DNA of 64,000 nt from Pseudomonas frederiksbergensis (GCF_003732665.1 NZ_MOBP01000004.1:183989-247988), one strand, 5' to 3'; positions 1 through 10,078 are shown, counted from the stretch's first letter. Notes: generated from the letters alone by a model not told the origin. Numbers and translations are program-made.

Positions 1-57
1 CGATTGGCAGGCAGTGACCGTTACCTGGAACCCATAACCCTAACCGCGACCCTTACC

Positions 58-149
58 TGTAGGAGCGAGGCTTGCCCGCGAAGGGGCCGTTACAGGCAGC
101 ATAAATGTTGGCAGTAAGATCGCATTCGCGGGCAAGCCTCGCTCCTACA
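58..149. repeat. REP pair (REPIN), GTAGGAGCGAGGC family
   Basis: Two inverted copies of the 'TGTAGGAGCGAGGCTTGCCC' palindrome (58-83 and 125-149) face each other across a spacer of about 40 bp, upstream of ilvA. I call this REP family A. No gene is seen in the first 240 bases apart from this repeat. A 3' intergenic position is typical of Pseudomonas REPINs. Confidence 0.85.
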
Positions 150-240
150 AGTCCTAAAACCACCTGTTTAGTGTGGTCGCTCAGGCAAAAGCCGGGTTAG
201 ACTCCTTGACCCTGCCCAACCCGCTCAGTGATGCTTTCCG

Positions 241-1755
241 ATGCTCGAACAGTACGTCAAGAAGATCCTCACCTCGCGCGTTTATGACGTTGCCGTAGAA
301 ACCCCATTGCAGACTGCTCGCCAGCTCTCCGAGCGGCTGGGCAACAGTATTTGGCTCAAGCGCGAAGACTTGCAGCCCGTGTTCTCGTTCAAGATTCGTG
401 GCGCTTACAACAAGCTGACTCAGTTGAGCGACGAAGAACGCGCACGCGGCGTGGTCACGGCATCGGCGGGCAACCATGCCCAAGGCCTGGCCCTGGCGGC
501 CAAGGTGTTGGGGGTTAAAGCGACCATCGTCATGCCCAAGACCACCCCGGAAATCAAAGTCGAAGGCGTGCGTTCCCGTGGCGGCAAAGTGGTGCTGCAC
601 GGCGATTCGTTCCCGGAAGCCCTGGCCTACTCGCTGAAACTGGTCGACGAAAAAGGCTACGTCTACATCCACCCCTACGACGATCCCCACACCATTGCCG
701 GGCAGGGCACGGTGGCGATGGAGATTCTGCGCCAGCACCCGGGCCGTCTCGACGCGATTTTCGTCCCGGTGGGCGGCGGCGGCCTGATCGCCGGCATCGC
801 CGCTTACGTGAAATACCTGCGCCCGGAAATCAAGATCATCGGCGTCGAACCGGACGACTCCAACTGCCTGCAAGCCGCCATGGCCGCCGGCGAACGGGTG
901 ATTCTGCCGACCGTGGGCATCTTTGCCGACGGCGTGGCCGTGGCGCAGATCGGCCAGCACACCTTCGATATCTGCAAAGACTACGTCGATGAAGTGATCA
1001 CCGTCAGCACCGATGAAATCTGCGCGGCGATCAAGGACATCTACGACGATACCCGCTCGATCACCGAACCTGCCGGCGCCCTGGGCGTGGCCGGGATCAA
1101 GAAGTACGTCGAGCAGCGTGGCGTCACCGGGCACACCTTCGTGGCCATCGACTCCGGCGCCAACGTCAACTTCGACCGCCTGCGCCACGTCGCCGAGCGC
1201 GCCGAACTGGGCGAGGGCCGCGAAGCCATCATCGCTGTGACCATCCCCGAGAAGCCGGGCAGCTTCAAGGCGTTCTGCGAAGCCGTCGGCAAACGCCAGA
1301 TCACCGAATTCAACTACCGCTACAACACCGGCAGCGAAGCGCACATCTTCGTCGGCGTGCAGACGCACCCGGACAACGACCCGCGCAGTGCGCTGATCGC
1401 CAGCCTCAGCGAGCAGGGTTTCCCGGTGCTGGACCTGACCGACAACGAATTGGCCAAGCTGCACATCCGCCATATGGTCGGTGGCCGCGCAGCTCAGGTC
1501 GTCGATGAAGTGATCCTGCGCTTCGAATTCCCGGAGCGTCCGGGAGCGCTGTTCAACTTCCTCAACAAACTCGGCGGGCGCTGGAACATCTCGATGTTCC
1601 ACTACCGCAACCATGGCGCGGCGGATGGTCGGGTAGTCGCCGGCCTGCAAGTGCCCCACGACGAACGTCATCTGGTGCCCGCAGCGCTGGAAGAAATCGG
1701 CTACCCGTACTGGGATGAAAGCGACAACCCGGCCTATAAGCTGTTTCTTGGCTGA
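241..1755 (+). CDS. ilvA: Threonine ammonia-lyase, biosynthetic (IlvA)
   Basis: This enzyme deaminates threonine to 2-oxobutanoate, the first committed step of isoleucine synthesis, in the cytosol with PLP. The catalytic lysine is K51 in SFKIRG, and the phosphate-binding glycine loop GGGGLIAG lies near residues 178-185. From about residue 325 the protein carries two ACT-like regulatory repeats (IPEKPGSFKAF and FEFPERPGALFNF), as in the long isoleucine-inhibited form. The length of 504 aa is close to E. coli IlvA. The ATG at 241 gives the usual N-terminus MLEQYVKKIL, although its Shine-Dalgarno is weak. The gene stands alone, and ilvD lies 27 kb away. Confidence 0.97.
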   Translation: MLEQYVKKILTSRVYDVAVETPLQTARQLSERLGNSIWLKREDLQPVFSFKIRGAYNKLTQLSDEERARGVVTASAGNHAQGLALAAKVLGVKATIVMPKTTPEIKVEGVRSRGGKVVLHGDSFPEALAYSLKLVDEKGYVYIHPYDDPHTIAGQGTVAMEILRQHPGRLDAIFVPVGGGGLIAGIAAYVKYLRPEIKIIGVEPDDSNCLQAAMAAGERVILPTVGIFADGVAVAQIGQHTFDICKDYVDEVITVSTDEICAAIKDIYDDTRSITEPAGALGVAGIKKYVEQRGVTGHTFVAIDSGANVNFDRLRHVAERAELGEGREAIIAVTIPEKPGSFKAFCEAVGKRQITEFNYRYNTGSEAHIFVGVQTHPDNDPRSALIASLSEQGFPVLDLTDNELAKLHIRHMVGGRAAQVVDEVILRFEFPERPGALFNFLNKLGGRWNISMFHYRNHGAADGRVVAGLQVPHDERHLVPAALEEIGYPYWDESDNPAYKLFLG

Positions 1756-1794
1756 GGGGCTACGCTGATGGGCAATTCATAAGGAAATCGAACC

Positions 1795-2220
1795 ATGGAG
1801 ACATTAGCTGCCCTGAAAATGGCGCACACCGCGGCGACGGCAATATTGTTGGGCTGTGCGCTGGGCCTTGGGATATGGGTCTGGCAAACGCGGCGCAGTG
1901 GCGACGCAACTGCTGCGGCCCGCACGCTGCAGCGGCCACGGGTGTTCGTCTGGCTGCTGATGGGCCTGGCGTTGCTGAGCATGCCGTTCACCGGTTGGTG
2001 GATGGTGCATCTGGTGGGCTGGCCGCTGGGGCAGACCTGGATTCTGGCGTCGAGCGTGCTCTACACCGTGGCGGCGCTGGCGTGGTTCTGGCTGCTGGTG
2101 CGCCTCAACAAGCTGCGCACGGCGCCGGGTGGCGCGGGTAGATTTACCTTTGCCTTGGCGTTGTTCAGTTTTGTCTGCTTGATCGCGATTGCGGGGTTGA
2201 TGGGCGCCAAGCCGGTTTGA
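1795..2220 (+). CDS. Small integral membrane protein, DUF2269-like
   Basis: A protein of 141 aa with about four hydrophobic segments (roughly residues 8-28, 48-70, 78-100 and 117-138), so an inner-membrane protein. The pattern resembles the DUF2269 family, which has no known function. The start ATG has a good ribosome-binding site (AAGGAAATCGAACC) and lies 39 bases after ilvA. A long hairpin follows the stop. The family assignment is by eye. Confidence 0.75.
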   Translation: METLAALKMAHTAATAILLGCALGLGIWVWQTRRSGDATAAARTLQRPRVFVWLLMGLALLSMPFTGWWMVHLVGWPLGQTWILASSVLYTVAALAWFWLLVRLNKLRTAPGGAGRFTFALALFSFVCLIAIAGLMGAKPV

Positions 2221-2224
2221 CCCG

Positions 2225-2300
2225 AAAAGATCGCAGCCTTCGGCAGCTCCTACAGGGTTATGCGTACACCCGTAGGAGCTGCCGAAGGCTGCGATCTTTT
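2225..2300. repeat. Long perfect inverted repeat, probable bidirectional terminator
   Basis: Arms of about 32 bases, beginning AAAAGATCGCAGCCTTCGGC and ending with its complement GCGATCTTTT, surround a short loop. The element lies exactly between two convergent genes. A-tract and T-tract edges make it a plausible terminator in both directions. It is a repeat type distinct from the REP families elsewhere in the window. Confidence 0.8.
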
Positions 2301-2305
2301 GATCT

Positions 2306-2962
2306 TCAGTCGCGCAACGACATCACCGGCCAACCACGCTTCTCAGCCTCGGCCCGCAAATTAGGATCTGGATCAACCGCCACCGGATGCGTCACCTGCT
2401 CCAGCAACGGCAAATCATTCATCGAATCGCTGTAGAAATAGCTGTCTTCCAGCGAGTGACCCGTCTCCTCCAGCCAACGATTCAACCGCGTGACCTTGCC
2501 TTCACGGAAGCATGGGATGTCGGTGCTGCGCCCGCTGTAGCGCCCATCGATCACCTCGCATTCGGTGGCGATCAGCGTCTCGACGCCCAGGCGTTGGGCA
2601 ATCGGCCCAGTGACGAAACGGTTGGTGGCGGTGATTATCACCAGTTTGTCGCCAGCGTCGCGGTGTTTGGCCAGCAGTTCCAGGGCCTTGGGCAGCACGA
2701 TCGGTTCGATGCAGTCGCGCATGTAGTCCAGATGCCATTGATCCAGGGTGGCCATCTCGGTGCGGCCGAGGATTTCCAGGCAGAAATTCAGGTATTCGGC
2801 GTTATCGAGCTTGCCGGCCAGGTAGTCCTGATAGAACTCATCGTTGCGTGCCTTGTACGTCACGGCGTCGAGAAAGCCGCGTTCGCACAGGTAATCGCCC
2901 CAGGCGTGGTCGCTGTCGCCGCCCAAAAGCGTGTTGTCCAAGTCGAATAAAGCCAGCCGCAT
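2306..2962 (-). CDS. HAD family phosphatase, SerB-like subfamily IB
   Basis: A cytosolic haloacid-dehalogenase-type phosphohydrolase of 218 aa. Motif I is FDLDNT with nucleophile D7 and acid/base D9. The motif II threonine sits in VIITATN, the motif III lysine in GKVTRL, and motif IV is [11 protein letters not shown]. The helical cap between residues about 15 and 90 is that of the phosphoserine-phosphatase-like IB group. Members act on phosphoserine or related small phosphomonoesters, and the sequence does not settle the substrate. In Pseudomonas this gene commonly lies upstream and divergent from rppH, as here. Confidence 0.85.
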   Translation of the reverse strand: MRLALFDLDNTLLGGDSDHAWGDYLCERGFLDAVTYKARNDEFYQDYLAGKLDNAEYLNFCLEILGRTEMATLDQWHLDYMRDCIEPIVLPKALELLAKHRDAGDKLVIITATNRFVTGPIAQRLGVETLIATECEVIDGRYSGRSTDIPCFREGKVTRLNRWLEETGHSLEDSYFYSDSMNDLPLLEQVTHPVAVDPDPNLRAEAEKRGWPVMSLRD

Positions 2963-3105
2963 TGCAGTTACTCGCTGAAAAGTCTGTAGAAAGGCGTCCA
3001 GAATACGTACTTTTCACAAGAGTGCACATAAGGTAGGCCGGCTCGTTGCTGCGCTCACAACCTTTGTGGAACAATGCGGCGACATGCGTTTGCGAGGTTG
3101 TTGCC

Positions 3106-3585
3106 GTGATCGACCCCGATGGTTTCCGCCCCAATGTCGGGATCATTCTCACGAATGATGCCGGCCAGGTGCTATGGGCTCGCCGTATCAATCAAGATGC
3201 CTGGCAGTTTCCACAGGGAGGGATCAACCCCCAGGAGACGCCGGAAGACGCCTTGTACCGCGAGTTGAACGAAGAAGTCGGCCTGGAGCGCGAAGATGTT
3301 GAAATTCTCGCCTGCACCCGGGGCTGGTTGCGCTATCGTTTGCCGCAACGTCTGGTCCGTACCCACAGCCAACCGCTGTGCATCGGCCAGAAACAGAAAT
3401 GGTTTCTCCTGCGCCTGATCTCCAACGAGCAGCGGGTGCGGATGGATTTGACCGGTAAACCGGAATTCGATGGCTGGCGCTGGGTCAGTTATTGGTATCC
3501 GTTGGGCCAGGTGGTGACATTCAAGCGCGAGGTGTATCGACGCGCTCTCAAAGAGCTTGCCCCGCGCCTTTTAGCGCGCGACTGA
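3106..3585 (+). CDS. rppH: RNA pyrophosphohydrolase (RppH)
   Basis: RppH removes pyrophosphate from the 5' end of mRNA and so starts decay by RNase E. The Nudix box is complete: G38, E44, then REL-EE-VGL at residues 52-60. I start at GTG 3106, giving [13 protein letters not shown], the standard N-terminus, and 159 aa. The reading frame stays open upstream to 3046, but those extra 20 residues do not resemble the family. The stop is 22 bases before ptsP, a conserved pairing. Confidence 0.96.
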   Translation: MIDPDGFRPNVGIILTNDAGQVLWARRINQDAWQFPQGGINPQETPEDALYRELNEEVGLEREDVEILACTRGWLRYRLPQRLVRTHSQPLCIGQKQKWFLLRLISNEQRVRMDLTGKPEFDGWRWVSYWYPLGQVVTFKREVYRRALKELAPRLLARD

Positions 3586-3607
3586 CGACGGAGTTCGACC
3601 CCGAGCC

Positions 3608-5887
3608 ATGCTCAATACGCTGCGCAAGATCGTCCAGGAAGTTAACTCCGCCAAGGATCTCAAGGCGGCGTTGGGGATTATTGTGTTGCGCGTCAAAGAG
3701 GCCATGGGCAGCCAGGTCTGCTCGGTCTACCTGCTTGACCCGGAAACCAACCGCTTCGTGCTGATGGCCACCGAGGGCTTGAACAAGCGCTCGATCGGCA
3801 AAGTCAGCATGGCGCCCAACGAAGGTCTGGTTGGCCTGGTCGGCACGCGTGAAGAACCCCTGAACCTCGAAAACGCCGCGGATCACCCGCGCTACCGCTA
3901 CTTCGCCGAGACCGGTGAAGAGCGCTACGCCTCGTTCCTCGGGGCGCCGATCATTCACCACCGTCGCGTCGTCGGCGTGTTGGTCATTCAGCAAAAAGAA
4001 CGCCGCCAGTTCGATGAAGGTGAAGAAGCCTTCCTCGTGACCATGAGCGCGCAACTGGCGGGCGTTATCGCCCACGCCGAGGCCACCGGTTCGATCCGTG
4101 GTCTGGGCCGCCAGGGCAAAGGCATCCAGGAGGCCAAGTTCGTCGGCGTGCCGGGTTCGCCGGGCGCGGCGGTCGGTACGGCGGTGGTCATGCTGCCGCC
4201 GGCTGATCTGGATGTGGTGCCGGACAAGACCATCACCGACATCGACGCCGAGCTCGGGCTGTTCAAGACCGCCATCGAAGGCGTGCGCGCCGACATGCGC
4301 GCCTTGTCCGCCAAACTCGCGACCCAGTTGCGCCCGGAAGAACGTGCGCTGTTCGACGTCTATTTGATGATGCTCGACGATGCTGCGCTGGGCAACGAAG
4401 TCACTACCGTGATCAAGACCGGCCAGTGGGCCCAGGGCGCGCTGCGCCAGGTGGTCACCGATCACGTCAACCGTTTCGAATTGATGGACGATGCTTACCT
4501 GCGTGAGCGGGCGTCGGACGTCAAGGACCTGGGTCGGCGCCTGCTCGCTTACTTGCAGGAAGAGCGTCAGCAGAATCTGGTCTATCCGGAAAAAACCATT
4601 CTGGTCAGCGAAGAGCTGACGCCGGCCATGCTCGGCGAGGTGCCGGAAGGCACGCTGGTCGGTCTGGTCTCGGTCCTCGGGTCAGGCAACTCCCACGTCG
4701 CGATCCTCGCCCGGGCGATGGGCATTCCGACGGTAATGGGCCTGGTCGACCTGCCCTATGCCAAGGTCGATGGCATCGACCTGATCGTCGATGGCACCAA
4801 GGGCGAGGTCTACACCAACCCTAGCGAAGTATTGCGCAAGCAGTTCGCCGAGGTGGTGGAGGAAGAGAAGCAACTGGCCCTGGGTCTCGACACGCTGCGC
4901 GACCTGCCGTGCGTGACCCTCGATGGCCATCGCATGCCGCTGTGGGTCAACACCGGCCTGCTGGCGGACGTGGCGCGGGCGCAGAAGCGCGGCGCTGAAG
5001 GGGTCGGTCTGTACCGCACCGAAGTGCCGTTCATGATCAACCAGCGCTTCCCGAGCGAAAAAGAACAACTGGCGATCTACCGCGAGCAGCTCGCCGCGTT
5101 CCACCCGCAACCGGTGACCATGCGCAGCCTGGACATCGGCGGTGACAAGTCGCTGTCGTACTTCCCGATCAAGGAAGACAACCCGTTCCTCGGCTGGCGC
5201 GGCATTCGCGTCACCCTCGACCACCCGGAAATCTTCCTGGTGCAGACCCGGGCCATGCTCAAGGCCAGCGAAGGCCTGAACAACCTGCGGATCCTGCTGC
5301 CGATGATCTCCGGCATCCATGAACTCGAAGAAGCCCTGCACCTGATTCACCGGGCCTGGGGCGAAGTCCGCGACGAAGGCACCGACGTGCCGATGCCGCC
5401 GATTGGGGTGATGATCGAGATTCCGGCGGCGGTGTACCAGACCAAGGAACTGGCGCGGATGGTGGACTTCCTGTCGGTGGGCTCCAACGACCTGACCCAG
5501 TACCTGCTGGCCGTGGACCGCAACAACCCTCGGGTGGCCGACCTCTACGACTACCTGCACCCGGCGGTGCTGCAAGCCCTGCAAAACGTGGTGCGTGACG
5601 CCCATGCCGAAGGCAAGCCAGTGAGTATCTGCGGCGAAATGGCCGGTGACCCGGCAGCGGCGGTGCTGTTGATGGCGATGGGCTTCGACAGCCTGTCGAT
5701 GAACGCCACCAACTTGCCGAAGGTGAAGTGGATGCTGCGTCAGATCAACCTGAGCAAGGCCAAGGAATTGCTGGCGGAACTGATGACCATCGACAACCCG
5801 CAGGTTATCCACAGCTCGCTGCAATTGGCGCTGAAGAACCTTGGGTTGGCGCGGATGATTAATCCGGCTTCGGTCAAGACGCTTTAA
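3608..5887 (+). CDS. ptsP: Phosphoenolpyruvate-protein phosphotransferase PtsP (EI-Ntr)
   Basis: First component of the nitrogen phosphotransferase system: it autophosphorylates from PEP and passes phosphate to NPr (PtsO) and then EIIA-Ntr (PtsN). Residues about 10-160 form a GAF domain, which senses glutamine in this family. Next come the EI N-terminal domain, the swivelling phosphohistidine domain with H363 in SGNSHVAILARAMG, and a TIM-barrel PEP-binding domain from about residue 415 containing GLYRTEVPFM and the catalytic cysteine in CGEMAGDP. The length of 759 aa is normal. Downstream of rppH, probably in one transcript. Confidence 0.97.
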   Translation: MLNTLRKIVQEVNSAKDLKAALGIIVLRVKEAMGSQVCSVYLLDPETNRFVLMATEGLNKRSIGKVSMAPNEGLVGLVGTREEPLNLENAADHPRYRYFAETGEERYASFLGAPIIHHRRVVGVLVIQQKERRQFDEGEEAFLVTMSAQLAGVIAHAEATGSIRGLGRQGKGIQEAKFVGVPGSPGAAVGTAVVMLPPADLDVVPDKTITDIDAELGLFKTAIEGVRADMRALSAKLATQLRPEERALFDVYLMMLDDAALGNEVTTVIKTGQWAQGALRQVVTDHVNRFELMDDAYLRERASDVKDLGRRLLAYLQEERQQNLVYPEKTILVSEELTPAMLGEVPEGTLVGLVSVLGSGNSHVAILARAMGIPTVMGLVDLPYAKVDGIDLIVDGTKGEVYTNPSEVLRKQFAEVVEEEKQLALGLDTLRDLPCVTLDGHRMPLWVNTGLLADVARAQKRGAEGVGLYRTEVPFMINQRFPSEKEQLAIYREQLAAFHPQPVTMRSLDIGGDKSLSYFPIKEDNPFLGWRGIRVTLDHPEIFLVQTRAMLKASEGLNNLRILLPMISGIHELEEALHLIHRAWGEVRDEGTDVPMPPIGVMIEIPAAVYQTKELARMVDFLSVGSNDLTQYLLAVDRNNPRVADLYDYLHPAVLQALQNVVRDAHAEGKPVSICGEMAGDPAAAVLLMAMGFDSLSMNATNLPKVKWMLRQINLSKAKELLAELMTIDNPQVIHSSLQLALKNLGLARMINPASVKTL

Positions 5888-5896
5888 AAAGCTGAT

Positions 5897-5975
5897 GGCC
5901 CCTTCGCGGGCAAGCCTCGCTCCTACATTTGAAATGCATTCCAATGTGGGAGCGGGCTTGCTCGCGAAGGCGTCA
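5897..5975. repeat. Hybrid REP pair (family A arm facing family B arm)
   Basis: The left arm, CTTCGCGGGCAAGCCTCGCT, is family A. The right arm, TGTGGGAGCGGGCTTGCTCG, is family B. Most other pairs in the window join arms of one family. It lies between the convergent ptsP and the NRDE gene. Confidence 0.8.
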
Positions 5976-5992
5976 GACCCGACAACACAAAA

Positions 5993-6739
5993 CTAAACCC
6001 TGATCTCCACTTCCCCCAGATGCCCGCCATACGGCCCGAAACTCCTTTCGACCATATGCCGCGTCCCATCTGCCGAAACGATCAGCGCCGTGCTCGCCCG
6101 CGTCCCGTAAGTCGGGCTGGCAATAAACACACTCGACAACAACGTTTCGGTGGCCAGCCCGACCCCGGTATCCGGCAGCTCCGTCAACGGCGCCGTCGCT
6201 GAATCCTTCAAAATCGCCAACAACGCCTCAGGCCGGGGATCGTCCAGCAATTCGCTCAACGCAGCCTTGGCCTTCAGCACTTTCGGCCACGGCGTATCCA
6301 GCCCCGCGTTCGACAACCCGTAAACCCCGGGCGCCAGCATCACCGCCTCGGTATCCCGGGCATTGAAGTGCCACAGCTCGTGGGTATTGCCGACCAACAG
6401 GTTAAACCCGGCATATTCCGCCGAACGTGCAACAACGTCGCTCAAATAGTCATCAATCGACATCTCGCCGCTGAGAAATCCCGCGACCAGTTCACCCCGT
6501 GACTTGCGCGACGCCGGCTGGCCGGGATCGCGGATATTGGTCAGTGCGGCAAAGCGTCCGTTGGCGCCCACGCCGAGCCAGGTGCCGCCGGCCTCCAGAT
6601 CCCGACCGGCATGGACATGGGGTGCATGCGCCCATTGCCCCAGGGGTTGGGTAGGCCGGGCATAGAATTCGTCGCGGTTGGCCGCCACGATCAGCGGCTG
6701 GGCATGGCCCGGTCGCCAGGCGAAAACAATCAGGCACAT
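5993..6739 (-). CDS. NRDE family protein (TANGO2-like)
   Basis: A protein of 248 aa with the family-defining N-terminal signature MCLIVFAWRPG followed by AANRDEFYARPT (NRDE at residues 21-24). Bacterial members are cytosolic and of uncertain role. The eukaryotic homologue TANGO2 is linked to heme and lipid handling. It has an Ntn-hydrolase-like start with Cys2 after the initiator Met, which hints at autocatalysis but is not proof. It is divergent from the TauE/SafE permease gene. Confidence 0.85.
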   Translation of the reverse strand: MCLIVFAWRPGHAQPLIVAANRDEFYARPTQPLGQWAHAPHVHAGRDLEAGGTWLGVGANGRFAALTNIRDPGQPASRKSRGELVAGFLSGEMSIDDYLSDVVARSAEYAGFNLLVGNTHELWHFNARDTEAVMLAPGVYGLSNAGLDTPWPKVLKAKAALSELLDDPRPEALLAILKDSATAPLTELPDTGVGLATETLLSSVFIASPTYGTRASTALIVSADGTRHMVERSFGPYGGHLGEVEIRV

Positions 6740-6871
6740 AAGGTGGTCCTTGTGTGTTTTTGCTCACTCTACGCAGACATTGCCCGCGCATCCATCGCCA
6801 TCCAGTGGAGCTTATGGCCATGCATCCGTTACCATGCCGCTCTTATTTTCGCGACGCATGGGACTACGGCC

Positions 6872-7654
6872 ATGGAATTTCTGCTCTATCTGGCGCTGGG
6901 CGCCTGTGCGGGCGTGCTGGCCGGGCTGTTCGGGGTCGGCGGCGGGATCATTATCGTCCCGGTGCTGGTGTTCAGTTTCACCCTGCAGGGCTTCGACGCC
7001 TCGATCCTGACGCACCTGGCGGTCGGTACGTCCCTGGCGACGATCATTTTTACCTCGGTAAACGCGGTCCGTGAGCATCACCGTCGCGGCGCGGTGCGTT
7101 GGCCAATTTTCGCCTGGATGACCCTCGGCATTCTGATCGGCGCCGGTTTCGGCGCACTGACCGCCGAAGCGATTTCCGGTCCACATTTGCAGAAGATCAT
7201 TGGCGTATTCGCGCTGATCGTCGCCGTTCAGCTCGCCTTGGACTTCAAACCCAAGGCCAGCCGAACGGTGCCGGGCAAAGTCGGTCTGACCGTGGCCGGG
7301 AGCGTGATTGGCTGGGCCTCGGCGATTTTCGGGATTGGCGGCGGCTCGCTGACCGTGCCGTTCCTGACCTGGCGCAGCGTGCCGATGCAGCAAGCGGTGG
7401 CCACGTCGTCGGCCTGTGGCCTGCCGATTGCGGTGGCAAGTGCATTAAGTTTCATGATTCTGGGCTGGCACGATCCGTTGCTGCCGGCCCATAGTCTCGG
7501 TTTTATTTATTTGCCGGCGCTGCTGGGGATCGCCCTGACCAGCATGTTCTTCGCCCGTTTCGGCGCGCGACTGGCGCACAATTTGTCGCCGCGCTTGCTC
7601 AAAAGACTGTTCGCCGCTTTGCTGTTCTGCGTCGGCCTGAATTTCCTGCTCTGA
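6872..7654 (+). CDS. Sulfite exporter TauE/SafE family permease
   Basis: An inner-membrane protein of 260 aa and about eight hydrophobic segments. The two half-repeats each carry the family glycine motif (LAGLFGVGGGIIIVPVLV near the N-terminus and AIFGIGGGSLTVPFLT near residue 155). The TSUP family moves small organic or sulfur-containing anions; the substrate here is unknown. I start at ATG 6872 because it gives the typical N-terminus MEFLLYLALGACAG. The open frame continues upstream to 6611 only as the shadow of the divergent NRDE gene. Confidence 0.88.
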   Translation: MEFLLYLALGACAGVLAGLFGVGGGIIIVPVLVFSFTLQGFDASILTHLAVGTSLATIIFTSVNAVREHHRRGAVRWPIFAWMTLGILIGAGFGALTAEAISGPHLQKIIGVFALIVAVQLALDFKPKASRTVPGKVGLTVAGSVIGWASAIFGIGGGSLTVPFLTWRSVPMQQAVATSSACGLPIAVASALSFMILGWHDPLLPAHSLGFIYLPALLGIALTSMFFARFGARLAHNLSPRLLKRLFAALLFCVGLNFLL

Positions 7655-7728
7655 CAATCCCGGCTTAATCCTGAGGTGGCAACGTCCCCCGGGAATTTTG
7701 AAGGTTTCAACTCTAACGAGGAGTCGCA

Positions 7729-8541
7729 ATGCTGCCTTACCCGCAGATCGACCCGGTGGCCCTGGCCATCGGTCCGCTGAAAATCCACTGGTACGGCCTG
7801 ATGTACCTGATCGGCATCGGCGGCGCCTGGCTGCTGGCGTCCCGGCGGCTGAACCGCTTCGACCCGACCTGGAGCAAGGAGAAACTCTCCGACCTAATCT
7901 TCTGGTTGTCGATGGGGGTCATTGTCGGCGGGCGGTTGGGCTACGTGCTGTTCTACGATCTGAGCGCCTACCTGGCCAACCCGACGCTGATTTTCGAAGT
8001 GTGGAAGGGCGGCATGTCGTTCCACGGCGGGTTTATCGGCGTGATGCTGGCGGCGTTGTGGTTCGGCAAGAAGAACAACAAGTCGTTCTTCCAGTTGATG
8101 GACTTCGTTGCTCCGATGGTGCCGATTGGCCTGGGTGCCGGGCGCATCGGTAACTTCATCAACGCCGAGTTGTGGGGCAAGCCGACCGACGTGCCATGGG
8201 CGATGATCTTCCCGCCGTTCAGCGACCCGGCGCAGTTGCCGCGTCACCCGTCGCAGCTGTACCAGTTCGCGCTGGAAGGCGTGGCATTGTTCGTGATTCT
8301 CTGGTTTTTCTCGCGCAAGCCGCGACCGACCATGGCGGTGTCCGGCATGTTCACGCTGTTCTACGGCATCTTCCGTTTCATCGTCGAATTCGTCCGCGTA
8401 CCGGACGCGCAACTGGGCTATCTGGCCTGGGGCTGGCTGACCATGGGTCAGGTCTTGTGCGTACCGATGGTGCTCGCCGGTCTGTTCCTGATCTGGCTGG
8501 CGTATCACCGCGCCCCGGCGGCGCCAGCGGCGGCCGTATAA
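7729..8541 (+). CDS. lgt: Prolipoprotein diacylglyceryl transferase (Lgt)
   Basis: Transfers diacylglycerol from phosphatidylglycerol to the lipobox cysteine of preprolipoproteins, in the inner membrane. The Lgt signature [15 protein letters not shown] is present, with the conserved SFHGGFIG region and seven hydrophobic segments. The length of 270 aa is normal. A strong ribosome-binding site (GAGGAG) precedes the ATG. thyA follows after 50 bases, an arrangement widespread in proteobacteria. Confidence 0.97.
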   Translation: MLPYPQIDPVALAIGPLKIHWYGLMYLIGIGGAWLLASRRLNRFDPTWSKEKLSDLIFWLSMGVIVGGRLGYVLFYDLSAYLANPTLIFEVWKGGMSFHGGFIGVMLAALWFGKKNNKSFFQLMDFVAPMVPIGLGAGRIGNFINAELWGKPTDVPWAMIFPPFSDPAQLPRHPSQLYQFALEGVALFVILWFFSRKPRPTMAVSGMFTLFYGIFRFIVEFVRVPDAQLGYLAWGWLTMGQVLCVPMVLAGLFLIWLAYHRAPAAPAAAV

Positions 8542-8591
8542 ATTCGAATCCCGGGGGCGACGGCTCCCGGGTTCAAGGACACAGGTAACCC

Positions 8592-9563
8592 ATGAAGCAA
8601 TATCTCGATCTGGTGGCCCACGTCATCAAGAACGGCACCAAACAAGCCAACCGCACCGGCGTGAACACCATCAGCTTTCCTGGCGCGATGCTGCGTTATG
8701 ACCTGAAGGAAGGCTTTCCAGCGATCACCACCCGCAAGATGGCCTTCAAATCCGCCATCGGCGAGATGTGCGGTTTCCTGCGCGGGGTGAATAACGCCGC
8801 CGAATTCCGCGCCTTGGGCTGCAAGGTCTGGGACCAGAACGCCAACGAAAACGCGCAATGGCTGGCCAACCCGTTCCGCCAGGGCGAAGACGACCTCGGC
8901 GAAATCTACGGCGTGCAATGGCGTAAATGGCCGGCGTACAAGCAGATCCCTGTCAGCAATAGAGCCGCGATCGAGCAGACGTTGAGCCAAGGCTATCGCC
9001 AGATTGCCGAAGGCGAAGAGGACGGCCAGGCCTACGTGGTGCTGTACAAGGCAATCGACCAGATTCGCCAATGCGTCGACACCATCATCAAGGACCCGGG
9101 CAGCCGCCGGATTCTGTTCCATGGCTGGAACGTCGCCCAGCTCGATGAAATGGCCCTGCCGCCGTGCCACCTGCTTTACCAGTTCCACCCGAATGTCGAG
9201 ACCAAAGAGATTTCTCTGACCCTCTACATCCGCTCCAACGACCTGGGCCTGGGCACGCCGTTCAACCTCACCGAAGGCGCCGCGCTGCTGAGCCTGATCG
9301 GGCGCCTGACCGGCTACACGCCGCGCTGGTTCACCTATTTCATCGGCGATGCCCACGTCTACGAAAACCACCTGGACATGCTGAATGAACAACTCACCCG
9401 TGAGCCGTTCCCGATGCCGAAACTGGTGATCAGTGATCGTGTGCCGGCATTTGCCGAGACGGGCGTGTACCAGCCGGAGTGGCTGGAGTTGATCGAACCG
9501 AGCGATTTCTCGCTTGAGGGTTATCAGCACCACGCGCCGATGACCGCGCCGATGGCGGTCTAA
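8592..9563 (+). CDS. thyA: Thymidylate synthase (ThyA)
   Basis: Methylates dUMP to dTMP with methylene-tetrahydrofolate; it works with folA, 16 kb downstream. The catalytic cysteine is C192 in [10 protein letters not shown], followed by the [13 protein letters not shown] nucleotide/folate region. At 323 aa it is about 60 residues longer than E. coli ThyA. The extra sequence sits around residues 90-160 ([10 protein letters not shown] to [12 protein letters not shown]), before the active-site region. The frame is intact, so this is the long form and not a fusion. Confidence 0.96.
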   Translation: MKQYLDLVAHVIKNGTKQANRTGVNTISFPGAMLRYDLKEGFPAITTRKMAFKSAIGEMCGFLRGVNNAAEFRALGCKVWDQNANENAQWLANPFRQGEDDLGEIYGVQWRKWPAYKQIPVSNRAAIEQTLSQGYRQIAEGEEDGQAYVVLYKAIDQIRQCVDTIIKDPGSRRILFHGWNVAQLDEMALPPCHLLYQFHPNVETKEISLTLYIRSNDLGLGTPFNLTEGAALLSLIGRLTGYTPRWFTYFIGDAHVYENHLDMLNEQLTREPFPMPKLVISDRVPAFAETGVYQPEWLELIEPSDFSLEGYQHHAPMTAPMAV

Positions 9564-9582
9564 AGAACGACCGCAGTTCTAA

Positions 9583-9610
9583 TGTGGGAGCGAGCAAGCC
9601 CGCTCCCACA
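9583..9610. terminator. Shortened REP palindrome between thyA and cadR, possible terminator
   Basis: TGTGGGAGCG and its exact complement CGCTCCCACA enclose an 8-base loop, giving a 10-bp GC-rich stem. It derives from REP family B with part of the interior deleted. It lies between two convergent genes and could end both transcripts, though no long T-tract follows. Confidence 0.55.
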
Positions 9611-9628
9611 TTTGGTTTTGCGGTGGTC

Positions 9629-10078
9629 TTAGTGGCCGTGGCTACGGCCCACATGGGAATGCTCAACATCCGTCGCCACAACCCCGCCACTCACTTCCAA
9701 CCGCTGCAAAATCCCACAATGATCGACATTCGGCCCTTCGCCACAGCGTTGGCGCAGGTCGAGCAATTGTGTCTGCAACGCCAACAAGCCATCGATCCGT
9801 GCCTTGACGTGGTGTATGTGTTCGTCGATCAGCGCATTCACGTTTTCACACTGATCCTGCGGGCTATCACGCAGGGCCAGGAGGCTGCGGATTTCTTCGA
9901 GGGTCATGTCGAGGGTGCGGCAATTGCGGATAAACGTCAGGCGTTCGGCGTGGGCCTGGGTGTAGACGCGGTAGTTGCCGTCGCTGCGGGCGGGCTCTGG
10001 CAGCAGGCTTTCGCGCTCGTAGTAGCGGATGGTTTCCACGGCGCAGTCGGTCAGTTTGGCCAGTTCTCCGATCTTCAT
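9629..10078 (-). CDS. cadR: Cd(II)/Pb(II)-responsive MerR-type regulator (CadR)
   Basis: Metal-responsive activator of the divergent cadA. The MerR helix-turn-helix is at the N-terminus (MKIGELAKLTDCAVETIRYYE). The three metal-binding cysteines of the CadR/PbrR group are present at C77, C112 and C121, and the C-terminus is histidine-rich (HSHVGRSHGH). I start at ATG 10078, giving 149 aa. The frame is open 20 codons further upstream, but that would run through the operator. The operator lies at 10104-10126. Confidence 0.93.
   Translation of the reverse strand: MKIGELAKLTDCAVETIRYYERESLLPEPARSDGNYRVYTQAHAERLTFIRNCRTLDMTLEEIRSLLALRDSPQDQCENVNALIDEHIHHVKARIDGLLALQTQLLDLRQRCGEGPNVDHCGILQRLEVSGGVVATDVEHSHVGRSHGH

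Noticed and set aside
181..1671. Long minus-strand open frame of 496 codons opposite ilvA
   Set aside because: It is the antisense shadow of a GC-rich gene, rich in Ala, Val, His, Asp and Gly without any motif. ilvA on the plus strand is beyond doubt.
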